The notes: generated by a model from the sequence alone, not told the origin. DNA of 64,000 nucleotides from JAHEKB01 sp049115575 (GCA_049115575.1 JAGDZU010000001.1:372001-436000), one strand, 5' to 3'. Numbered from the stretch's first letter, positions 17,681 through 25,071 are shown. Program-made: numbers and translations.

Positions 17681-17834
17681 TTCCAGTCTATGCCGTGCAG
17701 TGGCCTACGCTGACCGAAACTTTGTGGAGGTTAGAATCAAAGCCTTGACCGCCTGATGGCGTTCATTGGTCTTTAATTATTTGCTGGATTACCTCGCTTC
17801 ATACTTCAGCTTCGGTGTTCCAGTCTATGCCGTG
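17681..17834. repeat. Two direct copies of a 17-nt sequence in a non-coding stretch
   Basis: TTCCAGTCTATGCCGTG occurs at 17681-17697 and 17818-17834, 137 bp apart. The surrounding gene-free stretch 17650-17961 is more GC-rich than its neighbours and also holds an 11-bp stem CTTTGGAAAAT / ATTTTCCAAAG (about 17880-17918) with a partly paired interior. No coding sequence is supported here. Confidence 0.6.
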
Positions 17835-17917
17835 AAGGGAATCAAAGTCCTCCTGCCTTCGGCAGCAATAGTACTTCTCCTTTGGAAAATGCTCAAGTGA
17901 GCTTGGCTATTTTCCAA

Positions 17918-17951
17918 AGAAAAAGTCCTGCAGCATACGCTGTAGGACTTT
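17918..17951 (-). terminator. Terminator after tRNA-Leu(GAG)
   Basis: Inverted repeat AAAGTCCT(g)CAGC / GCTG(t)AGGACTTT, with 8 outer pairs at 17922-17929 and 17944-17951. On the minus strand it is followed by TTTTTC and lies 11 nt beyond the tRNA 3' end. Confidence 0.7.
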
Positions 17952-17961
17952 GATCATCAAG

Positions 17962-18045
17962 TGCCCACGACTGGATTCGAACCAGCACACCACTTAAGGC
18001 ACCACCCCCTCAAGGTGGCGTGTCTACCAATTTCACCACATGGGC
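17962..18045 (-). tRNA. tRNA-Leu (anticodon GAG)
   Basis: 84-nt class II tRNA on the minus strand. The acceptor GCCCATG pairs with CGTGGGC, discriminator A73. The D-loop is AATTGGTAGACAC, the anticodon stem CCACC/GGTGG encloses loop TTGAGGG (GAG), there is a long variable arm, and the T arm contains GGTTCGAATCC. CCA is not encoded. Upstream lies TTAATTTGCAGCC, one base off the -7 consensus. Confidence 0.96.
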
Positions 18046-18121
18046 ATTAAGGAGGCTGCAAATTAAATTCAATTGAGTAAAACATAATTGAAAAAGTAAA
18101 ATCAATTTGTAGATTGCCAGC

Positions 18122-18586
18122 ATGAAAAAGAAATACCTTAAGTCTTCCGGAAAGATCTTGTTGTTTAGCGTGTTTTGTTTATCTGCTCTCTTTATACTTC
18201 CCAATTGTGGGGATTTAGAAGAAGATGAAGATCCTGATCCTGAGGAGGAATTTGATGGATGTGTATCCGACAAAATTGAAGTTACGCATACCATAGGAGG
18301 GAGTCCTTGCCCTCAAGTTGCAGGTCATATAAATGTAGATGTAAATAGAGGTTGTGAGAATGCAGATTCCGTGGCTATTAAGAACAATCACAATGGGTTA
18401 ACTGTGTTTTTTGATAACAATCAAACTTCCATGACTCTGCCTGAAGATGGCTTTGCACAAGCAGAAGTTAAGTTCACCTGTGCCGTAGCTACTAGCTTTA
18501 CTCATACCTATACCGTTTGTTTGTTTGCAAATGGAGTAGAAATTAAAAGAGAGGATGTGGTGGTCACAGTGACTGTTAAATCCTAA
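18122..18586 (+). CDS. Predicted lipoprotein with Cys-rich domain
   Basis: Protein of 154 residues with a long hydrophobic signal and lipobox (LFILPNC, Cys29 predicted as the lipidated residue), then a strongly acidic linker (GDLEEDEDPDPEEEFDG). The mature domain contains several Cys (CVSDK, GGSPCPQV, NRGCENAD, KFTCAV, TVCLF), suggesting disulfides in the periplasm or at the surface, and a beta-sandwich-like pattern. The acidic stretch after the Cys fits a lipoprotein surface-export signal. I do not recognise the family. It starts 76 nt from the divergent tRNA-Leu(GAG). Confidence 0.7.
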   Translation: MKKKYLKSSGKILLFSVFCLSALFILPNCGDLEEDEDPDPEEEFDGCVSDKIEVTHTIGGSPCPQVAGHINVDVNRGCENADSVAIKNNHNGLTVFFDNNQTSMTLPEDGFAQAEVKFTCAVATSFTHTYTVCLFANGVEIKREDVVVTVTVKS

Positions 18587-18677
18587 GCCAAACGGTTAAT
18601 TGCCCGTTTTTATCCAAACTTATAAATAGTACTAAAAGACTAAGCACTAAAAGGCATATTTTCGCGTGCTTTAATTT

Positions 18678-20015
18678 ATGGGAACCGTAATAATGATAGC
18701 GCAGTTGATATTGGCATTAGCCATCTTAGTATCACTGCACGAATGGGGGCATTACATTGCCGCAAGAAGCTTTGGAATCAGAGTAGAGAAGTTCTTTATT
18801 TTCTTTGATGCATGGGGTATTAAACTCTTTAGCAAGAAAGTGAATGATACCGAATGGGGTATTGGATGGTTGCCTTTAGGAGGCTATGTAAAAATAGCAG
18901 GAATGATAGACGAAAGTCTTGATAAAGAGCAACTTAAAACGGAACCTAAAGAAGATGAGTTCAGAGGTAAGCCAGCCTGGCAGCGCTTAATTGTGATGTT
19001 AGGTGGAGTTACGGTGAACTTTGTTTTAGGTATACTCATTTTCTCCATGATGCTGTTTTATTTTGGAGACAAATACCTGCCAAATTCTGCTGTTGTAGAT
19101 GGCAACGGAATTATGGTAACCGAAATTGGTGCTCAAACTGGTTTGCAATCTGGTGACCGTATTACTAAAGTGAATGGCAATGAAGTCTTGAAATTTAGAG
19201 ATTTAAGAGATCCGGCTTATTTATTGGCAGATGAGCTCAATTATGAAGTGCTTAGAGATGGTGAGACATTAAACATTCCCATTGACGACAGTATTAGAAA
19301 GCAATTGCTTGAAAGCAAAGGACAACCCTTGTTTGAATACCGTTTTAGTCCATATGTAGGTCAGGTTGTTAAAAAGAGCAATGCTCATCAAGCCGGTCTA
19401 AAAGTGAAGGATAGAATTACCGCTGTTGCAGGAACAGAAATACAGTTTTTTGATGAACTTAAACCCATTCTACAAGAGCATAAGGAGAAGTCTGTAGCTA
19501 TGCAAATAGATAGAGACGGTGAAACTATCAATCTAGATGTAATGGTAGACTCTAATGGAACTATTGGTTTCAGACCTACCGATCAAATGGATTATTTAGA
19601 TCAACAAGACACTGTTTATTATAACTTCTTTGCTTCTTTCCCAGAGGGAACTAAAAGAGGTATTAATACGCTGGCCATTCAAATTAAGGCATTTGGTCAA
19701 ATGTTCAGCGGTAAGATAGACCCTACCAAGTCTGTGATGGGACCAATTCAAATGACCAAGCTATTTGGTGCTGTATGGGACTGGGAACGTTTCTGGCAAA
19801 TCACAGGGCTATTGTCATTGATTTTGGCATTTATGAATCTATTACCAATTCCAGCATTAGATGGAGGGCATGTATTATTCCTTTTAGTTGAAATGGCGAT
19901 AGGTAGAGCACTTCCTGAAAAATTCATGTACGTAATGCAAGTAATAGGTATGATTATCCTATTTGGCTTAATGGCATTTATTTTTGGAGTAGATATCCTC
20001 AGCTTCTTTAAATAA
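18678..20015 (+). CDS. rseP: Site-2 intramembrane metalloprotease RseP
   Basis: Inner-membrane zinc protease of the RseP/site-2 protease family, 445 residues, which cleaves transmembrane anti-sigma factors and signal-peptide remnants. HEWGH (21-25) in the first membrane segment provides the zinc ligands and catalytic Glu, and MNLLPIPALDGGHVLFLL near the C-terminus provides the Asp ligand in the LDG motif. Two PDZ-like regions lie between (GLQSGDRITKVNGNEV and GLKVKDRITAVAGTEI). The near-consensus element TATTTTCG (18657-18664) lies 13 nt upstream. hscB follows one nucleotide after the stop, so the two are cotranscribed. In E. coli RseP acts in the sigma-E response; the substrate here is unknown. 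Confidence 0.95.
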   Translation: MGTVIMIAQLILALAILVSLHEWGHYIAARSFGIRVEKFFIFFDAWGIKLFSKKVNDTEWGIGWLPLGGYVKIAGMIDESLDKEQLKTEPKEDEFRGKPAWQRLIVMLGGVTVNFVLGILIFSMMLFYFGDKYLPNSAVVDGNGIMVTEIGAQTGLQSGDRITKVNGNEVLKFRDLRDPAYLLADELNYEVLRDGETLNIPIDDSIRKQLLESKGQPLFEYRFSPYVGQVVKKSNAHQAGLKVKDRITAVAGTEIQFFDELKPILQEHKEKSVAMQIDRDGETINLDVMVDSNGTIGFRPTDQMDYLDQQDTVYYNFFASFPEGTKRGINTLAIQIKAFGQMFSGKIDPTKSVMGPIQMTKLFGAVWDWERFWQITGLLSLILAFMNLLPIPALDGGHVLFLLVEMAIGRALPEKFMYVMQVIGMIILFGLMAFIFGVDILSFFK

Positions 20016-20016
20016 G

Positions 20017-20529
20017 ATGGACAATTTTTTTGAATTCTTTGATTTTCCTGTTCAGTTTGAATTGGATGAGAATGCCTTGCGCATTGCTTATTTAAAGAAC
20101 TCTAAGAACTTTCACCCAGATTATCACGTTCAGGACCCAGACAAGCATGAAGAGGCTTTACGCATCACTAGTATCAACAATAAGGCATATAAGACATTAT
20201 TAGATGAGCAAAGTCGTATACAACACATACTTGATCTTTATAATGTTAGCACAGAAGGAGTGAAGCTTCCCCCAGATTTTCTTATGGAAATGATGGAGAT
20301 TAACGAAGAGCTTATGGACGCCAAGATGGATGATAATCAAGAGCTTGTTTCTGGCATTCAAAAGCGAGCGGAGATTATGAAGCAAGAAATGCACTCAAAA
20401 CTCTTAAACGCTCTTACACAATTCGATGACAGCCCTCAAGAGGATAAAGCAAACTCATTGGAGCTAGTGAAGGATTTGTTCTTGAAAATGAAGTATATGA
20501 AGAGGTTGGAGGAGAATCTTAATTCATAG
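20017..20529 (+). CDS. hscB: Fe-S cluster co-chaperone HscB (J-protein)
   Basis: 170-residue J-domain protein of the HscB type, which delivers the scaffold IscU to the Hsp70 HscA during iron-sulfur cluster transfer. An N-terminal J domain (about 1-75) contains HPD at 33-35 in NFHPDYHVQDP and the HscB signature NKAYKTLLDEQSRIQHILDL. A helical C-terminal domain (PPDFLMEMMEINEELMDA) binds the scaffold. There is no isc gene beside it in this window. It starts directly after rseP, an unusual partner, so cotranscription is probably only for convenience. Confidence 0.93.
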   Translation: MDNFFEFFDFPVQFELDENALRIAYLKNSKNFHPDYHVQDPDKHEEALRITSINNKAYKTLLDEQSRIQHILDLYNVSTEGVKLPPDFLMEMMEINEELMDAKMDDNQELVSGIQKRAEIMKQEMHSKLLNALTQFDDSPQEDKANSLELVKDLFLKMKYMKRLEENLNS

Positions 20530-20625
20530 GTCATCAGAGAACGGTCATCAGTCGGCGGAAAACCGTGATCAGGATACGGGAACCATTTCGTAAATGATAA
20601 ATATTCTCTTCATTGCCAGAGGGGC

Positions 20626-20654
20626 TAGATACTTTTTACCGCAAAAAGTATCTA
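20626..20654. repeat. Perfect 12-bp inverted repeat (hairpin)
   Basis: TAGATACTTTTT and AAAAAGTATCTA separated by ACCGC. It lies in the 450-nt gene-free stretch between hscB and tRNA-Leu(CAA) and immediately precedes the larger imperfect inverted repeat at 20662. It has no downstream T-run, so it is not a simple terminator. Confidence 0.75.
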
Positions 20655-20661
20655 AAAGCTC

Positions 20662-20785
20662 GAGGCGCATTCCTCTCGCTTATTCACTGTGCAAGAACTA
20701 AGTGCGGCCGAGTGATTTCCACCTGTCACTTCTCGGTCTTACTAAGTTCTTGCTTTGTTCATTGCGCTCACAGAACGCATGCCTC
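20662..20785. repeat. Long imperfect inverted repeat, about 124 bp
   Basis: The left arm 20662-20714 (GAGGC ... GCAAGAACTAAGT ... CCGAGTGA) matches the reverse complement of the right arm 20726-20785 (TCACTTCTCGG ... ACTAAGTTCTTGC ... GCCTC). The ends and the GCAAGAACT(A/T)AGT blocks pair well; an internal segment of about 25 nt does not. A 60-codon open frame across it looks spurious. No transposase gene is nearby. It could be a MITE-like or REP-like element or a structured RNA. The rest of 20530-20979 holds nothing I can name. Confidence 0.6.
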
Positions 20786-20953
20786 CTTTTGTTAAAACGT
20801 CACGTCTTTCAGCAAAAATAAAAGACGGGTAATTAAGAAAGTATAATGGTGATTAAAGAATAGTATTTATAGGTGAACCTCTCAAACAATGAAGAGGAAT
20901 AATATCTAAATTATATTAATGATAATATGCTAAACTAAATTCAACAGAAATGA

Positions 20954-20961
20954 TATTTTTG
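20954..20961 (+). promoter_or_regulatory. -7 promoter element of tRNA-Leu(CAA)
   Basis: TATTTTTG, perfect TAnnTTTG, extended as TATTTTTGCCGTCC, similar to the rplS, rplU and tRNA-Gly promoters. The mature tRNA begins 18 nt downstream. Confidence 0.7.
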
Positions 20962-20979
20962 CCGTCCAATTCACAAGAT

Positions 20980-21061
20980 GCCCAGGTGGCGGAATTGGTA
21001 GACGCGTTGGTCTCAAACACCAATGACTTCGGTCGTGCCGGTTCGACCCCGGCCCTGGGTA
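20980..21061 (+). tRNA. tRNA-Leu (anticodon CAA), integration target of the adjacent element
   Basis: 82-nt class II tRNA. The acceptor GCCCAGG pairs with CCTGGGT (G1 to T72 wobble), discriminator A73. The D-loop is AATTGGTAGACGC, the anticodon stem TTGGT/ACCAA encloses CTCAAAC (CAA), a long variable arm TGACTTCGGTCG follows, and the T arm is GCCGGTTCGACCCCGGC. The last 14 nt and two bases beyond form attL of the 6.3-kb element, so the tRNA remains intact after integration. Confidence 0.97.
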
Positions 21062-21063
21062 CA
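21048..21063. other. attL core site
   Basis: CCCGGCCCTGGGTACA, the 3' end of tRNA-Leu(CAA) plus two bases. It is identical to attR at 27371-27386; the match stops on both sides (C versus G before it, T versus G after it). Confidence 0.93.
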
Positions 21064-21075
21064 TAGCAAAATTAT

Positions 21076-21117
21076 AAGTCCTTGTAAACTAATAGGTTGC
21101 AAGGACTTTATTGTTTA
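21076..21117 (+). terminator. Element-encoded replacement terminator for tRNA-Leu(CAA)
   Basis: 9-bp perfect stem AAGTCCTTG (21076-21084) / CAAGGACTT (21100-21108) with a 15-nt loop, followed by TATTGTTTA. The U-tract is interrupted, so its strength is uncertain. It sits 15 nt past the tRNA end, just inside the element. Confidence 0.6.
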
Positions 21118-21145
21118 TAGGGGTCGATATAGGGGGTGATTTATC
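21117..21145. repeat. Left subterminal repeat (putative integrase arm sites)
   Basis: Two tandem 12-mers, ATAGGGGTCGAT and ATAGGGGGTGAT, plus flanking TTATC. It matches 25 of 29 bases of a direct repeat at the other end (27232-27260). It lies 54 nt inside attL and overlaps the stop of the endonuclease-like gene. Confidence 0.65.
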
Positions 21146-22034
21146 TTTCAGACGAACTTAAAGATATAGACCCATCGGGATTTCGAATAAATTGAATATT
21201 GTATCGTGGGAATATTCCTCCATATTCCATAATCGTACTAATTTCTTTTTCTTCATTGACATATTGCATAGCTTTGGTCAATGGCCAAATGGTAGTTTCT
21301 AAAGATAAGTCTACATCAAACCATAAATGTTCTAGTTGAAGCTCGATGTTTTCTATTTCCATAAATAAGTTTTGTTCCTGGTTACTTGATTTCCATTCAA
21401 GTTTTATTCTTGACGTACCATTTAGATCCAAGTCTTTTTGGTGATCTTGAATTACATATTGTGCTCTGAGAGTATAAAATATGTTTGAAGGGCTTATTTT
21501 GTTTTCTTGAACTTTGTCATAGAATATTTTTTTGCCCCATTCTAGCTCAACTATCGACTTGTCTGGATATTGTTCATCTTCTTTTTTGAAGTATTTGATT
21601 CCTGATGAAATAAACTTGAAATCAGCGTCAAATTTTGTAATATATGGCATATGCCACCATGCCTCAACTGTTTTAAGGTCAATCTCTCCAAATGTTCTTG
21701 TTTCAATGTGGTTTCTTTTAGCTTTAGCAAGCGCTCCTTTTGTAAAGCCCCCAGTAGAGACTGCTATAACTTTGTCAACATCCAAATCATTATATTTAGA
21801 TATAATTGCTTCAATCCATTCAACACCTTGTTTACTTTTGCGGTCTCTACATTCAAATGCCACAGTGTTAGTGATTGTTCCATGGTCCACTGATACTAAA
21901 ATATCTATTTCGCGTTGTCCTCCGGTTGATTTGTCGATTAGATATTTTGGAGAACTTATATTTAGTGAGTTTGTTCCAGCTGATTTTTCAAGTTTTTCGA
22001 TTAGTTTTTCAAAATTTCTTCCTTGTCTAGCCAT
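21141..22034 (-). CDS. Restriction-endonuclease-like (PD-(D/E)XK) cargo protein
   Basis: Protein of 297 residues. The first 130 residues look like a restriction-endonuclease/Mrr-type fold: an N-terminal helix with Glu9 (GRNFEKLIEKLE), GGQREIDILVSV with Asp44, and VAFECRDRKSKQG with Glu61-x-Arg63, where most relatives have ExK. Then follow VIAVSTGGFTKGALAKAK and TFGEIDL, common in this fold. The remaining 170 residues form a separate beta-rich region I do not recognise, perhaps a target-sensing domain. There is no methylase next to it. It lies next to attL, where cargo genes usually sit, and 69 nt after a HEPN-like gene. A role in defence against foreign DNA is inferred, not shown; the Lys to Arg change may affect catalysis. 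Confidence 0.65.
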   Translation of the reverse strand: MARQGRNFEKLIEKLEKSAGTNSLNISSPKYLIDKSTGGQREIDILVSVDHGTITNTVAFECRDRKSKQGVEWIEAIISKYNDLDVDKVIAVSTGGFTKGALAKAKRNHIETRTFGEIDLKTVEAWWHMPYITKFDADFKFISSGIKYFKKEDEQYPDKSIVELEWGKKIFYDKVQENKISPSNIFYTLRAQYVIQDHQKDLDLNGTSRIKLEWKSSNQEQNLFMEIENIELQLEHLWFDVDLSLETTIWPLTKAMQYVNEEKEISTIMEYGGIFPRYNIQFIRNPDGSISLSSSER

Positions 22035-22103
22035 TTCATTTCTTGAAGTAGAAGATTCTTGATTTCAAGATAATCCTTAACTTATTGTTTTGCAAATAAA
22101 CTA

Positions 22104-22565
22104 TTAGAATGAGTGGTCTGGTCCAGTTCTAAGAAAAGATTCGTCTACTAAATGATTTTCTCCAAAATCATGCTCGATTACATATATACCGGCTTTGACT
22201 ATATCACGGAATAGTTCCTCTGCAACTAAGATGATTCTATTGCTTGATGTTTTCGATAAATGTTCTGATCCATTTTTAATTTCCGATAAGATGAAGTGTT
22301 TTGGATGTAAAGTATGTGCAAATCCATCTCTAAGGTCTTTCAAGGGAATGTCACCATATCTACGGTCAATAGCTTCGAGGAGTTGAACCCCCTTTTTAAA
22401 TGCTTTCGCTGGTTTAATCTTGTGCCAGTCTTCGGTAACGAGAAAACACTTACCAAGAAACTCAATTGAAATCGACATAAAACCGAATGATAGGTATGGA
22501 TGTCTTGTGACTATGTCATATTGTTCATTTATAATTACGTTTTGGATAAATTCTCTCGGTGTCAT
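22104..22565 (-). CDS. HEPN-like helical protein, putative cargo
   Basis: Protein of 153 residues, predicted mostly helical. It contains LKDLRDGFAHTLHPKH, in which Arg79 and His84 form an R-x4-H motif of the kind found in HEPN ribonuclease domains, followed by LHPKHFIL. The N-terminal half (FGFMSISIEFLGKCF, KKGVQLLEAIDRRYG) would give the preceding helices of a four-helix HEPN bundle. I do not recognise a specific family. There is no partner MNT nucleotidyltransferase nearby. It is transcribed in the same direction as the endonuclease-like gene that follows. RNase function is an inference from one motif. Confidence 0.5.
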   Translation of the reverse strand: MTPREFIQNVIINEQYDIVTRHPYLSFGFMSISIEFLGKCFLVTEDWHKIKPAKAFKKGVQLLEAIDRRYGDIPLKDLRDGFAHTLHPKHFILSEIKNGSEHLSKTSSNRIILVAEELFRDIVKAGIYVIEHDFGENHLVDESFLRTGPDHSF

Positions 22566-22614
22566 GTTCTAAATTGTCTATAAATTCGATTTCAAGTACT
22601 AATAACCCTGCAAT

Positions 22615-23439
22615 TTATATTACATTTAAGATTTTCTTGTTTTCATCTCTTAACCGATTATAAAGCCTCATTGTCTCCCTATCAATTGGCACTAGGTTTA
22701 TGCTACAATACTCATGCTCGATTTCCTTAATCTCTTTTCCTTTTAATCTTTTCAGTTCATCTAGAAACTTAGGACTTGAATAAAAATCCGTGTATAGCAT
22801 GGAAACTCCTTTGCTACAGTTCCAAACTTGACAATTAAAACTTCCTTGATTCTTGGTAATGTACTTTGTTAAGTATGTTGCTATTCGTTTTGGGTTCTTT
22901 GTTGCAACTCGCCTTACATCAAATGCAGATGAGGGCTTAAAGTTTTGTTCTCTAGGTTGAATTTCATTTTTTGCTTGAAGTTGAATCCAGTACTCCCAAG
23001 TCTTTGGAAGTTTAAAATATTTGTTAGTTAGAAGATGAAAATGAATATTTCCTTTAAATGTTTCATTCTTTGTTTGCCGCTCAGCTACCCATAAATATTC
23101 AAATCCAGGTTTGGTCTTTTTCATGTTGTCTAAAAATTTTCTTAGAATAATAATTGCTTTCTGGTCTGCGACTTTGTTTACAAATGTGAGCGTTACAAAA
23201 GTCATAGTAGGAAACACCTGACAAAAAGCAATAGCTTTCTTTCTTACTTTCGACTTTGTTCTCTTCGACATTGAACGCTCAACCAAAGCAGAGTTTGGTT
23301 TCTTTTTTGGATAGGGTTTACTCTTGCTAATTTTTCTATCTAAGGATGAACCACTAAAAATCGACTTATCAGGATCTAGTTTTCTTTTTTGAACCGAGCC
23401 TAAAACTATGCTAACACCGTAACTATTTTTAACTATCAT
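22615..23439 (-). CDS. HUH-family rolling-circle replication initiator
   Basis: Protein of 274 residues with the three motifs of rolling-circle Rep proteins in order: motif 1 FVTLTF (81-86), motif 2 NIHFHLL with the HUH histidines His133 and His135, and motif 3 RIATYLTKYITK with Tyr189 and Tyr193 as candidate nicking tyrosines. The sequence resembles initiators of small Bacteroidota elements and the VP4-type initiators of microviruses. The N-terminus is basic (KSKPYPKKKPNSA). No helicase domain is present. Iteron-like repeats lie directly upstream (23477-23509), so this is probably the Rep/origin module of the element; it might also act as a relaxase for mobilisation. Confidence 0.85.
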   Translation of the reverse strand: MIVKNSYGVSIVLGSVQKRKLDPDKSIFSGSSLDRKISKSKPYPKKKPNSALVERSMSKRTKSKVRKKAIAFCQVFPTMTFVTLTFVNKVADQKAIIILRKFLDNMKKTKPGFEYLWVAERQTKNETFKGNIHFHLLTNKYFKLPKTWEYWIQLQAKNEIQPREQNFKPSSAFDVRRVATKNPKRIATYLTKYITKNQGSFNCQVWNCSKGVSMLYTDFYSSPKFLDELKRLKGKEIKEIEHEYCSINLVPIDRETMRLYNRLRDENKKILNVI

Positions 23440-23476
23440 ATTTTCTGAATCGTTGCACTATTATAAATACCATTAA

Positions 23477-23509
23477 TGAAGGTCATTGAAGGTTAATTTT
23501 TGAAGGTTA
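23477..23509. repeat. Three iteron-like 9-mers upstream of rep
   Basis: TGAAGGTCA (23477-23485), TGAAGGTTA (23487-23495) and TGAAGGTTA (23501-23509), at 10- and 14-nt spacing, within the 78-nt spacer before rep. They are good candidates for Rep binding sites or a double-strand origin. Confidence 0.6.
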
Positions 23510-23517
23510 GTAGTAGT

Positions 23518-23730
23518 TTAGTGTATGAATTTTGGAATTTCATGATGTGGTCTAAACTGTTTTAGAAATTCACCTGATTTGCGATCATAGACATTCATAT
23601 GCTTCCATGTTGGAAAGCTATTGGTCAAGGATTCAGCTGCACTTTTAATGCTATAGACATAAGTCCATTTTAAGGGATTTCTTTTTGGGAAGAAAACGAC
23701 TATTGAATATCGGTTATAAGGATTAGACAT
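23518..23730 (-). CDS. Small protein of unknown function between HTH and rep
   Basis: Protein of 70 residues from ATG 23730 (MSNPYNRYSIVVFFPKRN). This start is chosen because a perfect Shine-Dalgarno AGGAGG stands 5 nt before it, and because it overlaps the HTH gene's end by only 8 nt; a longer frame to 23808 would overlap far more. The sequence is basic and aromatic (WTYVYSIKSAAESL, WKHMNVYDRKSGEFLKQF), plausibly a small nucleic-acid-associated fold. I do not recognise the family. Position just before rep suggests a role in replication control or excision. Confidence 0.6.
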   Translation of the reverse strand: MSNPYNRYSIVVFFPKRNPLKWTYVYSIKSAAESLTNSFPTWKHMNVYDRKSGEFLKQFRPHHEIPKFIH

Positions 23731-24022
23731 TTGAACCTCCTTTCTTGAATCTTCTGTCTTTGAGTGATTCTTGGATGTCTTCCCAAGAGTACCGAATTGA
23801 ATTGCCAATTCTTTTGGCTTTGATGTAGCCGTTCTTGCTGTAATGATGTAGAGTAGGCAAGGAAATCTGTAAAAGATCAGCAGTTTCCTTTCTGCTATAA
23901 AGCTTATTTTGACTTACTTCATTTTCTTTTTCTGGCTTGAAGTTGTCCAGGGCTTTTTCAATTTGCACTCTGAGTGCGTTTGAAAGCTCTTCTTGTGTCA
24001 TGAATATCATTTTCATAATCAC
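23723..24022 (-). CDS. Excisionase-like helix-turn-helix protein
   Basis: DNA-binding protein of up to 99 residues with a C-terminal MerR-like HTH_17 domain of the excisionase family: LYSRKETADLLQISLPTLHHY, followed by SKNGYIKAKRIGNSIRYSWEDIQESLKD, the usual wing. The N-terminal 40 residues are a charged helix (MTQEELSNALRVQIEKALDNF). The start is uncertain: ATGs at 24022, 24016, 24010 and 24001 are all in frame. Such proteins direct excision or regulate element genes. A G-rich 12-mer resembling the element's terminal repeats lies 25-36 nt upstream (24047-24058), which would fit binding by this protein or the integrase. Confidence 0.8.
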   Translation of the reverse strand: MIMKMIFMTQEELSNALRVQIEKALDNFKPEKENEVSQNKLYSRKETADLLQISLPTLHHYSKNGYIKAKRIGNSIRYSWEDIQESLKDRRFKKGGSNV

Positions 24023-24046
24023 AAAGCTGAATCAAGGAAATTCCTG

Positions 24047-24058
24047 TAGGGGGTGGTT
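24047..24058. repeat. Internal copy of the element's G-rich 12-mer
   Basis: TAGGGGGTGGTT differs by one base from TAGGGGGTGATT in the left subterminal repeat. It lies between the 328-residue gene and the HTH gene, upstream of the latter. Confidence 0.5.
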
Positions 24059-24064
24059 AGGGTA

Positions 24065-25051
24065 TTACAACTTTTTAGTTTTTATTCTATCTATCTCATT
24101 CCTAACTCTTTGTATATGACTTTTATCATCTAGCTTTTCAAGTGTTTTTAGAATTTTATCAAGATACTTCATGTTGTCAACTTGTTCTGACATAATTAAA
24201 TCTTTTGAGTTATCGTCTGACAATGCACTCCTAATACTATTAGAACTACTATTTAAAAGAATCGATAATAATTGCGCAGAATCAACATTGGAATTATTGC
24301 TTAGAAGCGGTTGTAGTACTCCAAGAAAGTCCAATAATGCCAATTGAACCTTGATAGGTGTGTCCTTTTGGCGTTTGTTGATGTTTCTTTCATGGTCTAG
24401 TAATTGTTCTAGATATAACAAATATTGTGCGTAAACCATTCCATTGTAGAAATAACCAAGATATTCAATGTCCCATACTCCACCATCTGGAAGTAGTAAC
24501 TCTTTATTTTTAATGTAGCTTTTGAAACTTAGATATTGAGCTACTAATTCAGGTTGTCGGTTTCTTAATGCATAGTTTTTAGTTTTTAAATCACTTTTTG
24601 GCTTAACGTCTTGATTTAGTTCTTTTATTTCCAATAAAATGAAGTCTTCAAAATCTATACAATTGCTGGATCTAGCCTTAAATGATCTTTTCAGTTTGTC
24701 TAAATCTAAAATTGGACTTGCGTCTTTCCCAAAACGATTTTTTGTAGCTTCAGTAATTAATTCAACATAAGCATCTAAATTCCTTTTATTCAGAAATCCG
24801 ATTTCTTTTGGATCTTTAGTTGCTATTCGAAACCATTTAACTATGTCATAATTACAAAATGACCAAAAGCAATAGTCAACTTTAAAAGTGTTTTGCCAAA
24901 AACTCAGTTTTTCACCAATCGTCTTGAGATTTAAGAATTTGTTTTTGAATTGGCGTGTATATGACTCATCAATCTTAATTGTAATTTTATGAGATCCGTC
25001 AGAAAGAAATTGTATTGATACCCACTCATTTAAATCAATAACATTTTCCAT
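24065..25051 (-). CDS. Element-encoded protein of unknown function, 328 residues
   Basis: Hydrophilic, probably cytoplasmic protein of 328 residues with no signal peptide or membrane segment. The N-terminal part looks beta-rich (WVSIQFLSDGSHKITIKID), then a mixed region with DYCFWSFCNYDIVKWFR, and the C-terminal half is helical (YAQYLLYLEQLLDHERNINKR, LALLDFLGVLQPLL) ending in a charged coiled-coil-like helix (LDKILKTLEKLDDKSHIQRVRNEIDRIK). I do not recognise the family. It sits between the membrane protein gene and the HTH gene in the element's single transcriptional direction. A regulatory or replication role is possible but nothing in the sequence proves it. Confidence 0.65.
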   Translation of the reverse strand: MENVIDLNEWVSIQFLSDGSHKITIKIDESYTRQFKNKFLNLKTIGEKLSFWQNTFKVDYCFWSFCNYDIVKWFRIATKDPKEIGFLNKRNLDAYVELITEATKNRFGKDASPILDLDKLKRSFKARSSNCIDFEDFILLEIKELNQDVKPKSDLKTKNYALRNRQPELVAQYLSFKSYIKNKELLLPDGGVWDIEYLGYFYNGMVYAQYLLYLEQLLDHERNINKRQKDTPIKVQLALLDFLGVLQPLLSNNSNVDSAQLLSILLNSSSNSIRSALSDDNSKDLIMSEQVDNMKYLDKILKTLEKLDDKSHIQRVRNEIDRIKTKKL

Positions 25052-25071
25052 TAGCAGTATTGCAAACTAGA

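Noticed and set aside
18010..18294. 94-codon minus-strand frame over tRNA-Leu(GAG)
   Set aside because: It overlaps a tRNA and the start of a real lipoprotein gene on the other strand.
20613..20795. 60-codon open frame across the inverted repeats
   Set aside because: Its composition follows from the palindrome; it has no ribosome-binding site, no recognisable domain, and is rich in Cys/His/Arg in a random way.
21141..22565. HEPN-MNT toxin-antitoxin system
   Set aside because: No nucleotidyltransferase (MNT) partner; the neighbour is endonuclease-like.
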